Below, in pieces: positions 16,444-24,537 of a stretch of DNA of 64,000 bases. The stretch lies in contig JBAZNU010000001.1 of NCBI GenBank assembly GCA_041649015.1, positions 558,001 through 622,000 on the forward strand, given 5' to 3'. Made by a program: the position numbers and the translations under genes. A model generated the notes under the pieces. It saw only the letters and a list, made by a program, of their open reading frames with translations. It did not search any database and was not told the DNA's origin. The DNA comes from Ignavibacteria bacterium. GTDB lineage: Bacteria > Bacteroidota > Ignavibacteria > Tepidaquicellales > Tepidaquicellaceae. Every line of letters starts with the position of its first letter. Positions within the stretch are counted from its first letter, which is position 1.

Positions 16444-18223
16444 TCTTATTGTTTTTAGGATAAAATATTTTGACTGGTTCGTTTAAAAATGACAAAAACC
16501 TATCAAAATCTTTTACCGGTTTATCAAGATATAATAGTTTAAAACTGTAAATTAAATATTTAAATACCTCTGTCACCTCCTCTTTAAACGGATCTATGCG
16601 GTAGTTTTGAACAAACTTTACGAAAATGTACCCGCCTTCAGCTAAGTGGGCAGCCTTGTTCATTTCCAGCACCCTGGCTATATTTACTATCTCCCTGAAA
16701 AGAGCAAATGTTAGCGAAAGTTTTCTTATCGATTCAAATGGATATGTTTTATCTTTCATGTCTGCAATAACTCTGAACGTCTCTTCAAGCTCAGAAATTT
16801 TTTCTCTTAGAATTATAAAAGCATCATACTCGCTGCTGTCCTTAAACTCTCTTATTACATTGCTTTCTTCTTCACCGAAATCATATTTTTTCTTCTCGAA
16901 GTTTTCCCTGTCAGCAAGCAATTTTGCAAGGTCGTCTACAGTTGAGTTTAATTTGCTGACAACCGCATCAAACCCTGTAAGGTCATTACCGGCAATTAAG
17001 TCTTCAACACCTTCAACGGCTTTTTTGAAAATTGCGAAGTTATCCATTGAAACTATAATGTCCTTGAACTTAGTATCGAAGCAATAAACAAGAGCGGCAT
17101 AAATTCCCGTTATGACCTCAAATGACATCTTCTCCGAATAATCTCTTAGTCCTTCAACTGTAGATAAAATCTCTTCCAGAATACTGTTGCGCATTTCAAT
17201 ATCAGGCTCAGACGATTCCTTTATCAATACTAAATCATCTAAAAGACAGAACAGAGTTTTATTCTTCTCTATAAGAAACTTTTCATAGAGAACAAAATCG
17301 GAATTTATTATCGCCTCAGTTGTTTCTTTCTCTATCTCCTGAAGTTTTTCATCAACTTCACGGTCGGACTCCGTTATATCTGGTGTTTCCTCTACGTCCT
17401 CCGGTTTTATTATAGGTGCGGTAGGAATTAAGTTTTGAAGTATTTCGCTTTCTTGTTCCGTCACTACTCCTTCGGATGGTTCTCCGATATCAGATTCTCT
17501 GTCCTCTGTTTTCTGCCCACTGTCCTCGGTCGCCTGTCCGCTGTCCGCTATTTGTTGTCCTTCTTCATCTGCCTCCTGTCCGCTGCCTTCCGTCTGCTGT
17601 CCGCTGTCCACTGTCTCCTGACTCCCTGGAAGATTAAACACATTATCCGATACATCGGTAAAGAATACACCGCTGCCATCCGCAGAACTTTCTTTGTTGT
17701 CATCCACAAGACTCATGTATGCATCCAAAGGCTCGGAATAATTTTCCGTAATTGTGCTTTCCCTGAACTCTTCAGTTACAAGCTCGTTATCAAGGTCGCC
17801 AACTTTAAAGCCAGGCTCGACAAGCGAATAAACCGGTGCCTGTTTATTTGTATCATCGTCATCAAAAATAAACTTTGTTTCAATCTCTTCTGATATAAAT
17901 TTTTCTTCCGTTATTTGTTCAAGGTCATAGTATGTCTGAAAGTAAGAACGTATAAAGGATTTATCTGCCTTATAGTTTTCAATAAAGTTGTCTATGTTGA
18001 TGCTGCCCGATTCAACTTTTTTAATTATAAAAATCAGGTAGGACGAAAGCTGTCTCAGCTTTTTTATCCCGGAAAGTATATAGATATCCCTAAGGATATT
18101 GTCGGAGACTTTTAAAGCATGCAGAACAGTAATAACCTTTATATACTCACGGCTTTTTGAGAGCCCCATAAGCTCCGATTCAACCTTTGAGACAACAAAT
18201 TTTATGTAATCTGGTTTATTCAA
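16436..18223 (-). CDS. Conserved hypothetical protein with acidic repeat linker
   Basis: A 595-residue protein that I cannot assign to a family. The N-terminal 120 residues and the C-terminal region from about 290 onward look helical. Between them is an acidic, low-complexity linker. Inside it lies a SGQ-rich repeat stretch (units such as VDSGQQTEGSGQ and ADSGQATEDSGQ) encoded by repeated CTGTCC words on the plus strand (17496-17620). No signal peptide or catalytic motif is visible, so it is probably cytoplasmic. It overlaps manC by 8 bases and is divergent from dnaA. A role linked to manC is possible but not shown. Confidence 0.7.
   Translation of the reverse strand: MNKPDYIKFVVSKVESELMGLSKSREYIKVITVLHALKVSDNILRDIYILSGIKKLRQLSSYLIFIIKKVESGSINIDNFIENYKADKSFIRSYFQTYYDLEQITEEKFISEEIETKFIFDDDDTNKQAPVYSLVEPGFKVGDLDNELVTEEFRESTITENYSEPLDAYMSLVDDNKESSADGSGVFFTDVSDNVFNLPGSQETVDSGQQTEGSGQEADEEGQQIADSGQATEDSGQKTEDRESDIGEPSEGVVTEQESEILQNLIPTAPIIKPEDVEETPDITESDREVDEKLQEIEKETTEAIINSDFVLYEKFLIEKNKTLFCLLDDLVLIKESSEPDIEMRNSILEEILSTVEGLRDYSEKMSFEVITGIYAALVYCFDTKFKDIIVSMDNFAIFKKAVEGVEDLIAGNDLTGFDAVVSKLNSTVDDLAKLLADRENFEKKKYDFGEEESNVIREFKDSSEYDAFIILREKISELEETFRVIADMKDKTYPFESIRKLSLTFALFREIVNIARVLEMNKAAHLAEGGYIFVKFVQNYRIDPFKEEVTEVFKYLIYSFKLLYLDKPVKDFDRFLSFLNEPVKIFYPKNNKNE
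17496..17620. repeat. In-frame CTGTCC-rich minisatellite inside a coding sequence
   Basis: Seven CTGTCC hexamers and several near copies (often in the form CTGTCCGCTGTCC) occur within about 125 bp. Read on the minus strand they encode SGQ/TED-rich repeats in the linker of the 595-residue hypothetical protein. The composition differs from the flanking coding sequence and resembles words seen between genes elsewhere. Confidence 0.7.
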
Positions 18224-18754
18224 TAAATAAAAAACACATCCAATATCTAAAAATATACAACTTAAGTATAACCTTAAAGGATAATCAGCCTCGAATCTGT
18301 ATTCTAATGCTGCTCCTTGTTCTGATGGTATTTTGTTCTTTGATTTGTTAGCTCTTTATACTTCGTTTTGATTTTCTTCCGACGGGACATATTCTCTAAA
18401 ACCGGTAAATAAATTTTTAAGAAATTATTAATTTCAAACTTGACTTAATTGAATGCTTTCGTTAATATTATAACACCTGAAGGTTAGTGTTTTTCCTGTT
18501 AGTACTTTGTTAATAACTTTTTTTGAAGTCTTTGCTTTCTGACTCTATTTACCCGTCAAAAATCGTTTATTAACAATGAATGTTAATAACCTGTAAACAG
18601 AAAGCTAACTTACTTTGAAATATAGCGATTATAGAACTTATAGGTTTGTTAATATTAAGACTAAAACACCTTAATATTTAAAGGTTTTCAAAAGGCGGTA
18701 CTTAAAGTAAATTATTAAATAAAATTGATTTGTTAATATATATAAGTTTATTAC
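18224..18754. other. Putative replication-origin region with TGTTAATAA sites
   Basis: A 530-bp, very AT-rich non-coding gap upstream of dnaA. The 9-mer TGTTAATAA occurs at 18508-18516 and 18581-18589, and its complement TTATTAACA at 18567-18575. Near copies ending in AATAT lie at 18460, 18647 and 18731. The canonical DnaA box TTATCCACA differs from this 9-mer at two positions and is not found here. A dnaA-adjacent, AT-rich, site-rich gap between divergent genes is what a chromosomal origin usually looks like. dnaN and gyrB are not neighbours, so this remains a candidate. The dnaA promoter must also lie here. Confidence 0.5.
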
Positions 18755-20269
18755 ATGAGGAATACCATACCAAATTCGTTTGAAGACAATAAGCAGCTGA
18801 AGCCGGAATCACAAACACAAATACAAGTTAAGGAAGCAGCAAAGGAAATTTGGGCGAAATTTATCGAACTCCTTTCACAAAATTTAAAACAGTCCGAAAT
18901 TAGCACTTGGTTTTCAATCCTATCGCCAAGCAGCTTTGAAAACAACGTATTAACCATTCAGGTACCCAGCAAAGACGTTTATGGAATAATAGAAAAAAGA
19001 TATAACAAACAGATTTCAGCAATAATTGAAAGTGGTCTCCTCGGCGAAAATGGAAAGCTTGCTTACATTGTATCACAGGAAAGTCTTTTTGATAACATAG
19101 AGCAAAACCGTGATCAGCCCGCAAGGGGGGCTTCTAACGTCACAGACTTTCAATATTCCTACGGCTCTGTAAAAAACACCCGTCAGGACGAAGAAGCAGA
19201 ACCTTTCGTTTCAAACCTGTATGCAAAACATACTTTTGAAAATTTTGTCAAAGGCGAAAGCAACGACCTCGCCGTGGCAGCAGCTTTTGCCATCGCAAAC
19301 AATCCCGGCGGGACCTACAATCCCTGTCTTATCTACGGCGGTGTTGGTGTCGGCAAAACTCATCTTATTCAAGCCATAGGAAATGAAATCTTGAAAAGGA
19401 CGCCGGACAAAAGAGTTTACTACCTGACAACCCCTGAGTTCACAAGCCAGTTTACCACAAGCATTGCTAGGGAACGTTTCGATTTCTCATCTGATAAAGG
19501 TGGGCCAAGGAAGCTTGACAGTTTTTATAAATCGCTCGACGTTTTAATCCTCGACGATATTCAAAACCTTGAAGGCAAACCCGGAACTCAGGACTTCATG
19601 TACCAGATTTTTAATTCTCTTTACAATAATAAAAAGCAAATAATCTTCTCAAGCGATAAACCTATTAACCAGCTTAAAAGCATCACCGAAAGATTGATGT
19701 CCCGCTTTCAGTGGGGCATAATGGTGGATATACAACTGCCAAGCTGGGAAATGAGAGTTGCAATTATTCAGAAAAAGCTTGAGGAAGCCCGTATAGAAGA
19801 CGTACCAGAAGAAGTCATACACTACATTGCAACTAACATTAAAGACAGCATTCGCTCTCTTGAGGGATGCATCGTAAACCTGATCGCAGAAAGCCTTTTT
19901 GTTAACAGGGGAGAAATAACTCCAGAACTTGCAGAAAGAGTCGTCTCAAAGTTCTTGGGAAACGTAAGAAAAGCAAAAAGTATTTCCATAGAAAACATAA
20001 TATTTGCAACAGCAGAATATTTTAAACTTTCAGAAAACCAGATTCTCTCCCGGAAGCGCACGAAGGAAATAGCATTCGCAAGACAGATTGCCATGTATCT
20101 TGCAAAAGAAATGACATCTTACACTCTTGAATCCATCGGGCTTAACTTCGGAGGAAAAGACCATGCAACTGTATTGTACGCATATAACAGCATTAAAGAG
20201 TCTATGAAAAATAGCAGTAATACACAAAACATTGTTTCCGACATCAGAAACGCTCTTTCAAAACTTTAA
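18755..20269 (+). CDS. dnaA: Chromosomal replication initiator protein DnaA
   Basis: A 504-residue DnaA. Domain I (helicase/partner binding) is at about 25-105, with a variable linker to about 155. The AAA+ domain III carries Walker A GGVGVGKTH near 192 and Walker B LILDDIQNL near 266. Domain IV binds DNA and keeps the minor-groove Arg in FARQIAMYL near 445. The major-groove motif reads DHATVLYA (469-476), where nearly all bacteria have DH(S/T)TV(L/I)HA: the base-contacting Thr is Ala and the His is Tyr. This fits with unusual sites upstream. It is followed 57 bases later by rpsT. Confidence 0.97.
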   Translation: MRNTIPNSFEDNKQLKPESQTQIQVKEAAKEIWAKFIELLSQNLKQSEISTWFSILSPSSFENNVLTIQVPSKDVYGIIEKRYNKQISAIIESGLLGENGKLAYIVSQESLFDNIEQNRDQPARGASNVTDFQYSYGSVKNTRQDEEAEPFVSNLYAKHTFENFVKGESNDLAVAAAFAIANNPGGTYNPCLIYGGVGVGKTHLIQAIGNEILKRTPDKRVYYLTTPEFTSQFTTSIARERFDFSSDKGGPRKLDSFYKSLDVLILDDIQNLEGKPGTQDFMYQIFNSLYNNKKQIIFSSDKPINQLKSITERLMSRFQWGIMVDIQLPSWEMRVAIIQKKLEEARIEDVPEEVIHYIATNIKDSIRSLEGCIVNLIAESLFVNRGEITPELAERVVSKFLGNVRKAKSISIENIIFATAEYFKLSENQILSRKRTKEIAFARQIAMYLAKEMTSYTLESIGLNFGGKDHATVLYAYNSIKESMKNSSNTQNIVSDIRNALSKL

Positions 20270-20326
20270 CGAATTGAATTTATAACCTAAATTATGTATT
20301 TTTACACTTTTAAAATAAGTTAAAAT

Positions 20327-20587
20327 ATGCCATTAAGACACAAATCAGCTCAGAAAAGAGCAAGACAAACATTAAAAAAAACCGAGAAGAATAAAAAATA
20401 CAGAGTATCAATAAAAGGTTCGGTGAAAAAGGTTCTTGGGACTACTGATAAAGAAACCGCAGCAACGGAATTCAAAAAAGCCGTAAGAACTATTGATAGA
20501 GCTGCTACAAAAGGCATCATTCACAAGAATAAAGCAGCTAACGAAAAATCACGTTTGGCAAAACACATCAACAAAGTTAGTAAATAA
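20327..20587 (+). CDS. rpsT: 30S ribosomal protein S20
   Basis: An 86-residue, strongly basic protein that binds 16S rRNA in the small ribosomal subunit. The S20 pattern is complete: start MPLRHKSAQKRARQT, then KKYRVSIKGSVKKVL, AVRTIDRAATKGIIHKNKAA and a basic helical end. It is 57 bases after dnaA on the same strand and is followed by a strong terminator, so it may be transcribed with dnaA or alone. Confidence 0.97.
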   Translation: MPLRHKSAQKRARQTLKKTEKNKKYRVSIKGSVKKVLGTTDKETAATEFKKAVRTIDRAATKGIIHKNKAANEKSRLAKHINKVSK

Positions 20588-20606
20588 GTTTTTTACACAG
20601 AATATA

Positions 20607-20637
20607 AAAAACGGCAGGTATTTACCTGCCGTTTTTT
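20607..20637 (+). terminator. Bidirectional terminator between rpsT and the S8 protease gene
   Basis: The 10-bp stem ACGGCAGGTA (20611-20620) pairs with TACCTGCCGT (20623-20632). It has A-runs before it and T-runs after it, so it can end rpsT on the plus strand and the convergent protease gene on the minus strand. Confidence 0.88.
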
Positions 20638-20691
20638 ATTGTTTATTCAAACCGAAGATTATCCGAAACGAATTAATCTTAAGTTTAAGCG

Positions 20692-22473
20692 TTAACGCTC
20701 TTCTAAAACATACTTAATAGCTTTTTCCGGATTAAGTTTTCCCGAGCCCCATTTCGTGTTAGGTACGGTCCCTGTAAACTCATCTGATACGGCAGTGTGC
20801 CTCAGAATATTTCTTATATCCGTATGAGTTAAAGCAGGATTTATCTGAAGCATTAAAGCAACTGTGCCGACAACATGCGGCGCTGCGGAGCTTGTACCGC
20901 TGAACAATGTATAAGAATTGTTCGGTCCGCACGTAAAAGTAGAATGCCCGGGTGCACATATATCTATTCCTACTTTACCCGAAATATTATAACCAATTCC
21001 GCTGTAATAACAGAGCTTGCCTATTGCATCATTCGTTCCCCACGCATAGTTGACAGTGTAAGCACCAACAGCTATACAGCTGTCAGCAGTCGAAGGAAAA
21101 GTTACGGTTCCCTCGTCCGATATTTTATCCGAATACCAACGTGTTGTTCCTCCCCATGATTGCGTTACATCAACAATAAATCCAAACAGGTCAATCTCGT
21201 CCTTTGCATGTACTCTTATCTGCCAATCACCTTTAACTGTGCCCGAATCTTTTTCAGAGAACGCAAATTTCATCATTACAGTACCTTTTGGAGACACAAC
21301 TTTTGCATAATTTATATTATAATTCCCAACCTTCAAAATTCCCGAGCCCCCTTTGATTTCTTTCGAAAGTTTATTGTCCGGTGTCAATACAGTAAAGACA
21401 GCTTCTTTATCTTTCCCCTTCCATAAGAACGATACAAAAGAACCATCATTTTTCTTTCCTTCGCCGGTTGCAGGAGATGAAAATTTAAAAGTCTCAAGCT
21501 GTGCCTTTTTCAATTTAGAACGAACGAGCATATTGCCAGAAGCAAGATTCCCTCCGCCGCCAATAATAGTAATCCCAGACCTTGCAAGCTCATTAGTCAA
21601 CATTTCCTCTTCCGATGAACCGTCCATAAATTCAAACATCCACTCACCATCTTCAAACAAAAGAATATTGACTTTTTCATCCTTTAAGAATTTTATCATT
21701 TCCGGAAAGTTCCTCACAAACCTCGGTGTATAATCATATTTTATGTTTGCCATTACTATTTCGGCATCGGGCGCAAAACCATGAAGTTTCTGAACGCCGG
21801 AATGACCGCCGAGTACTACACCTGCAACGCTTGTACCATGTTGAACGGAGTCGGGTTCTGTTTTAATTAAATCAATCCCCCGTCTTCTTATCGTCCCATC
21901 TTTTTCTCTTACTGCGCGGACTTTTGAAGTGTTAAGAGCTACAATACTTTCCCCTATTTCGAGAACCCCGTTTTGGTTAGCATCTATCGCTATAAAAAAC
22001 TGTTCGCCGTAAGTCGGGTCTTGCTCTGAAAAACCATCTTTTTCTCCATGATCTCTTTTCTTGTTGCCGTTTTTATCGTTATAAAGAAAATCCATGTCTG
22101 GATTATAATTTTCCTTATCCGTCTTAAGAACGTTATAAGTATTATTATTCATCTCTATATATCTCAAGACTTCGGAAATGCTCGCAATCCCGTCGTTATT
22201 ATAATCTACAGCATCTAGACCGGGCGTGAACGTACCGTTTTTGTCAACGTCTATCCAATTATATTCTCCCCCGTCGGCAAAAAAGAAGAAAGGGTGAAAT
22301 ATATCTATACCGGAATCGATATCACCGACAACAACGCCCTTGCCTGTGACGGGTTTACCATCTTTATCAAGAAATTTTTCCTGCAGAACGGTCGTGTACC
22401 AGATATCAGTCTGGCTATATACTGCCGAGAAAACAAAAAGGAATAATGTAACAAATAATGTTTTAATCTTCAT
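20692..22473 (-). CDS. Secreted subtilisin-like (S8) serine protease with calcium-type loops
   Basis: A 593-residue exported protease. The signal peptide is MKIKTLFVTLFLFVFSAVYS. The catalytic triad is visible: Asp53 in GDIDSGID, His in QHGTSVAGVV near 215 and Ser in SGTSSAAPHVVG near 540. Between Asp and His is a large insert with four Asp-rich loops (DVDKNGTF, DYNNDGIAS, DKNGNKKRD, DANQNGVLE) resembling EF-hand/dockerin calcium sites. No T9SS sorting domain is present, so the mature enzyme is probably periplasmic or released another way. It is monocistronic and convergent with rpsT. Confidence 0.92.
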   Translation of the reverse strand: MKIKTLFVTLFLFVFSAVYSQTDIWYTTVLQEKFLDKDGKPVTGKGVVVGDIDSGIDIFHPFFFFADGGEYNWIDVDKNGTFTPGLDAVDYNNDGIASISEVLRYIEMNNNTYNVLKTDKENYNPDMDFLYNDKNGNKKRDHGEKDGFSEQDPTYGEQFFIAIDANQNGVLEIGESIVALNTSKVRAVREKDGTIRRRGIDLIKTEPDSVQHGTSVAGVVLGGHSGVQKLHGFAPDAEIVMANIKYDYTPRFVRNFPEMIKFLKDEKVNILLFEDGEWMFEFMDGSSEEEMLTNELARSGITIIGGGGNLASGNMLVRSKLKKAQLETFKFSSPATGEGKKNDGSFVSFLWKGKDKEAVFTVLTPDNKLSKEIKGGSGILKVGNYNINYAKVVSPKGTVMMKFAFSEKDSGTVKGDWQIRVHAKDEIDLFGFIVDVTQSWGGTTRWYSDKISDEGTVTFPSTADSCIAVGAYTVNYAWGTNDAIGKLCYYSGIGYNISGKVGIDICAPGHSTFTCGPNNSYTLFSGTSSAAPHVVGTVALMLQINPALTHTDIRNILRHTAVSDEFTGTVPNTKWGSGKLNPEKAIKYVLEER

Positions 22474-22640
22474 GTTTTTATTTTAGTTCAATTAAATTTA
22501 TAACAAATAAAACGGCATAGTTGTTTAATGCCGGGTAGCTTGTTATACGCACGATAAGGGTAAATGTTTTTATTTAATGTATAAAACTAATATGATTGTA
22601 TAAATAATACAATTAAATTATAATGATAAAAAATTAAGTT

Positions 22641-23252
22641 TTGAAGAAAATATATTCACTTATAATTTTGTGTTTTGCCGTACTTTTTCTGCATGCCTGC
22701 GAAGAAGAAGAGAAGAAAGTTGTGAAAATTTTAGATTCTAATGATAAATCTGATTCATCTTCCGTCATAATCAGGTACGATGTAACCGGTGCGGGTAATG
22801 GAAAAATAACTCTGACAAAGAAGGGTGACAAAGTAAAACTTGAACTGGAGAAGACTGTAAACGAGCAGAAGAACCTTGAGACAAGGTTTGTTGACAAAGA
22901 GTGGATATACTTTTATTTTACTACTGAAACAACCGTACAGCCGGTAAAATCACGAATTGTAAAAGATCATAATTATTATAGTAACTTCGCCGTCCTTTCA
23001 GATGCTGGCGAGATTGTATCAAAGTTGATGAAAACCGGTAAGGAAATCGTCTCGGGATTTACCTGCGATATTTATGAGAACAATACAGGCTCGAAGTTTT
23101 CCGTATATGACAACAAATATGTGCTAAAAGCAAGCTTCGACGGAATTACTGTATCCGCAAATAACATAAATATTAACGCAACCGTACAAATCCGGGATGT
23201 CGAAAAACCGTCAAACATAGAATTTCTCGAATTAACGGTTGCACCTCAATAA
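22641..23252 (+). CDS. Lipoprotein of unknown function
   Basis: A 203-residue lipoprotein. It starts at a TTG, since no ATG lies near the signal sequence. The signal MKKIYSLIILCFAVLFLHAC ends in a clear lipobox with Cys20, followed by a charged EEEEKK stretch. The mature part is rich in beta-strands and reminiscent of DUF4412/LolA-like envelope proteins that bind hydrophobic ligands, but the match is by general pattern only. It is monocistronic and convergent with the VOC gene, with a short tandem repeat between them. Confidence 0.72.
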   Translation: MKKIYSLIILCFAVLFLHACEEEEKKVVKILDSNDKSDSSSVIIRYDVTGAGNGKITLTKKGDKVKLELEKTVNEQKNLETRFVDKEWIYFYFTTETTVQPVKSRIVKDHNYYSNFAVLSDAGEIVSKLMKTGKEIVSGFTCDIYENNTGSKFSVYDNKYVLKASFDGITVSANNININATVQIRDVEKPSNIEFLELTVAPQ

Positions 23253-23259
23253 TTAAACG

Positions 23260-23290
23260 GAAAGCTATACGCTGTACGCTGTAAGCTAGT
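23260..23290. repeat. Short tandem TACGCTG repeat between convergent genes
   Basis: The words TATACGCTG, TACGCTG and TAAGCT occur in tandem just after the lipoprotein stop and run into the end of the VOC gene. A related sequence (CTGTACGCTGAACACTG) lies at about 15299-15315, also between two convergent genes. Confidence 0.5.
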
Positions 23291-23657
23291 TTTTTGACCA
23301 GAGACCGATTAAATTATTATCGTTATCATAGAACAAAGCAAAGTAACCTGCATTTTCGTTAATCAGTGTTTTGGGCGTATAAGTCCTGCCGCCAAGCTCG
23401 TGAACAATCTTCAGTGTGCCGTCAATATCTTCTACTGAAACATAAAGTATTACTGCCTGACCCTCCTGCTCGGGTTTTTCTTTCTTCATAAATCCGCCGC
23501 CTATGGAACCCTCTCCCGTAAATATATTCCAGTATTGCGTTTTTGTGCTTTGTGAAAGATTGAAATCCCAGTTAAAAAGTTTACTGTAAAATTCTTTTGC
23601 TTTATCAAAATCTTTTACAAAAATTTCAAACCATCCTATTGGATTTTTTCCTGCCAT
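23286..23657 (-). CDS. VOC (glyoxalase/bleomycin-resistance) family protein
   Basis: A 124-residue VOC-fold protein. An open frame extends upstream to 23783, but the family domain begins at the internal Met (MAGKNPIGWFEIFVKDFDKAKEFYSKLF), and a good AAAGGAG lies 8 bases before that ATG, so I place the start at 23657. The paired beta-alpha-beta-beta-beta modules are complete to DNDNNLIGLWSKN. The Glu in WFEIFV and the region near GYFALFYD would carry metal ligands if the site is active. Substrate unknown. It is similar to small VOC proteins often annotated as extradiol dioxygenase-like. Confidence 0.82.
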   Translation of the reverse strand: MAGKNPIGWFEIFVKDFDKAKEFYSKLFNWDFNLSQSTKTQYWNIFTGEGSIGGGFMKKEKPEQEGQAVILYVSVEDIDGTLKIVHELGGRTYTPKTLINENAGYFALFYDNDNNLIGLWSKN

Positions 23658-23850
23658 TATAAAACTCCTTTTATTTGCTTTACATTTGAAACAGGAAAAA
23701 ATACTCAACAATTCCATGCAATATTTCCCCTCTTTCTCATGTTCCGCCATGGGAGCGTAATCTAAACCACCAAGGGAACGCATAGAGTGTGATTGTATGT
23801 TTAGATAACAGTATCCACTTTGGGAACGAAAATAAACTAAAAATTAAAAC

Positions 23851-24438
23851 ATGTTAAAAACAATTTTTCTGACACTAATAATGGCTGCAAGCATAGCATC
23901 ATTCGGGTGCACAAAGAATAATGAAACAGAAACCTTGAATAGAATGACTCCGTTAAATTCAGACCCGATAAATATTTCTGACCAGAAAGTAAAAACAACA
24001 GATGGTCAGGAAAAAGCACTGTCAGACTATAAGGGTAAAGTACTGCTGATAGTAAACGTAGCTTCGAAGTGCGGTTATACGAAACAGTACGAGGGTTTGC
24101 AGGAAATATACAACAAGTATAAAGAAAGAGGGTTTGAAATTCTCGCATTCCCTTGCAACGATTTCGGCGGGCAGGAACCCGGCACGATAGAAGAAATTCA
24201 GGATTTCTGCAAAACCAATTACAACGTTAGCTTTACGCTGTTTGATAAAGTAAAGGTGCTTGGCGGAGACAGGTCGGCGCTGTACGCAAAACTTATAAAC
24301 TTTGAGCCCGCGGGAGATATATCGTGGAACTTCGAAAAGTTTTTAATAGACAAAAACGGTAATGTTGTCGGCAGGTACAAGAGTAAAGTAAAACCTGAAT
24401 CGGAAGAAATGACATCTATTATAGAAAAACTTTTGTAA
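23851..24438 (+). CDS. Glutathione peroxidase-family lipoprotein (thiol peroxidase)
   Basis: A 195-residue peroxidase exported as a lipoprotein (signal, then SFGC, Cys20). The catalytic Cys74 is in VNVASKCGYT, with Gln108 in GGQEPG and Trp159/Asn160 in SWNFEKF, completing the usual active site. A Cys at 120 (IQDFCKTNY) sits where the resolving Cys of thioredoxin-dependent family members lies, so thioredoxin-like proteins rather than glutathione are the probable reductant. It should remove hydrogen peroxide or lipid peroxides in the periplasm. Monocistronic, followed by a bidirectional hairpin. Confidence 0.92.
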   Translation: MLKTIFLTLIMAASIASFGCTKNNETETLNRMTPLNSDPINISDQKVKTTDGQEKALSDYKGKVLLIVNVASKCGYTKQYEGLQEIYNKYKERGFEILAFPCNDFGGQEPGTIEEIQDFCKTNYNVSFTLFDKVKVLGGDRSALYAKLINFEPAGDISWNFEKFLIDKNGNVVGRYKSKVKPESEEMTSIIEKLL

Positions 24439-24478
24439 GAAATTCCAGAAAAGAAGTTATACAGACTTTAGTAAAGAG

Positions 24479-24518
24479 AAAAAACCCGTTAGACATATCT
24501 GTTTAACGGGTTTTGTTT
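24479..24518. terminator. Bidirectional terminator between the peroxidase gene and argF
   Basis: The stem AAAACCCGTTA (24481-24491) pairs with TAACGGGTTTT (24504-24514). It is flanked by A-rich and T-rich runs and lies between two convergent genes, so it can serve both. Confidence 0.85.
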
Positions 24519-24537
24519 TATAAAATTATTAAAGTTT

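Noticed and set aside
22513..22533. Small hairpin (CGGCAT/ATGCCG) upstream of the S8 protease gene
   Set aside because: A 6-bp stem without a T-run, lying between divergent genes; not a terminator and too short to call an operator.
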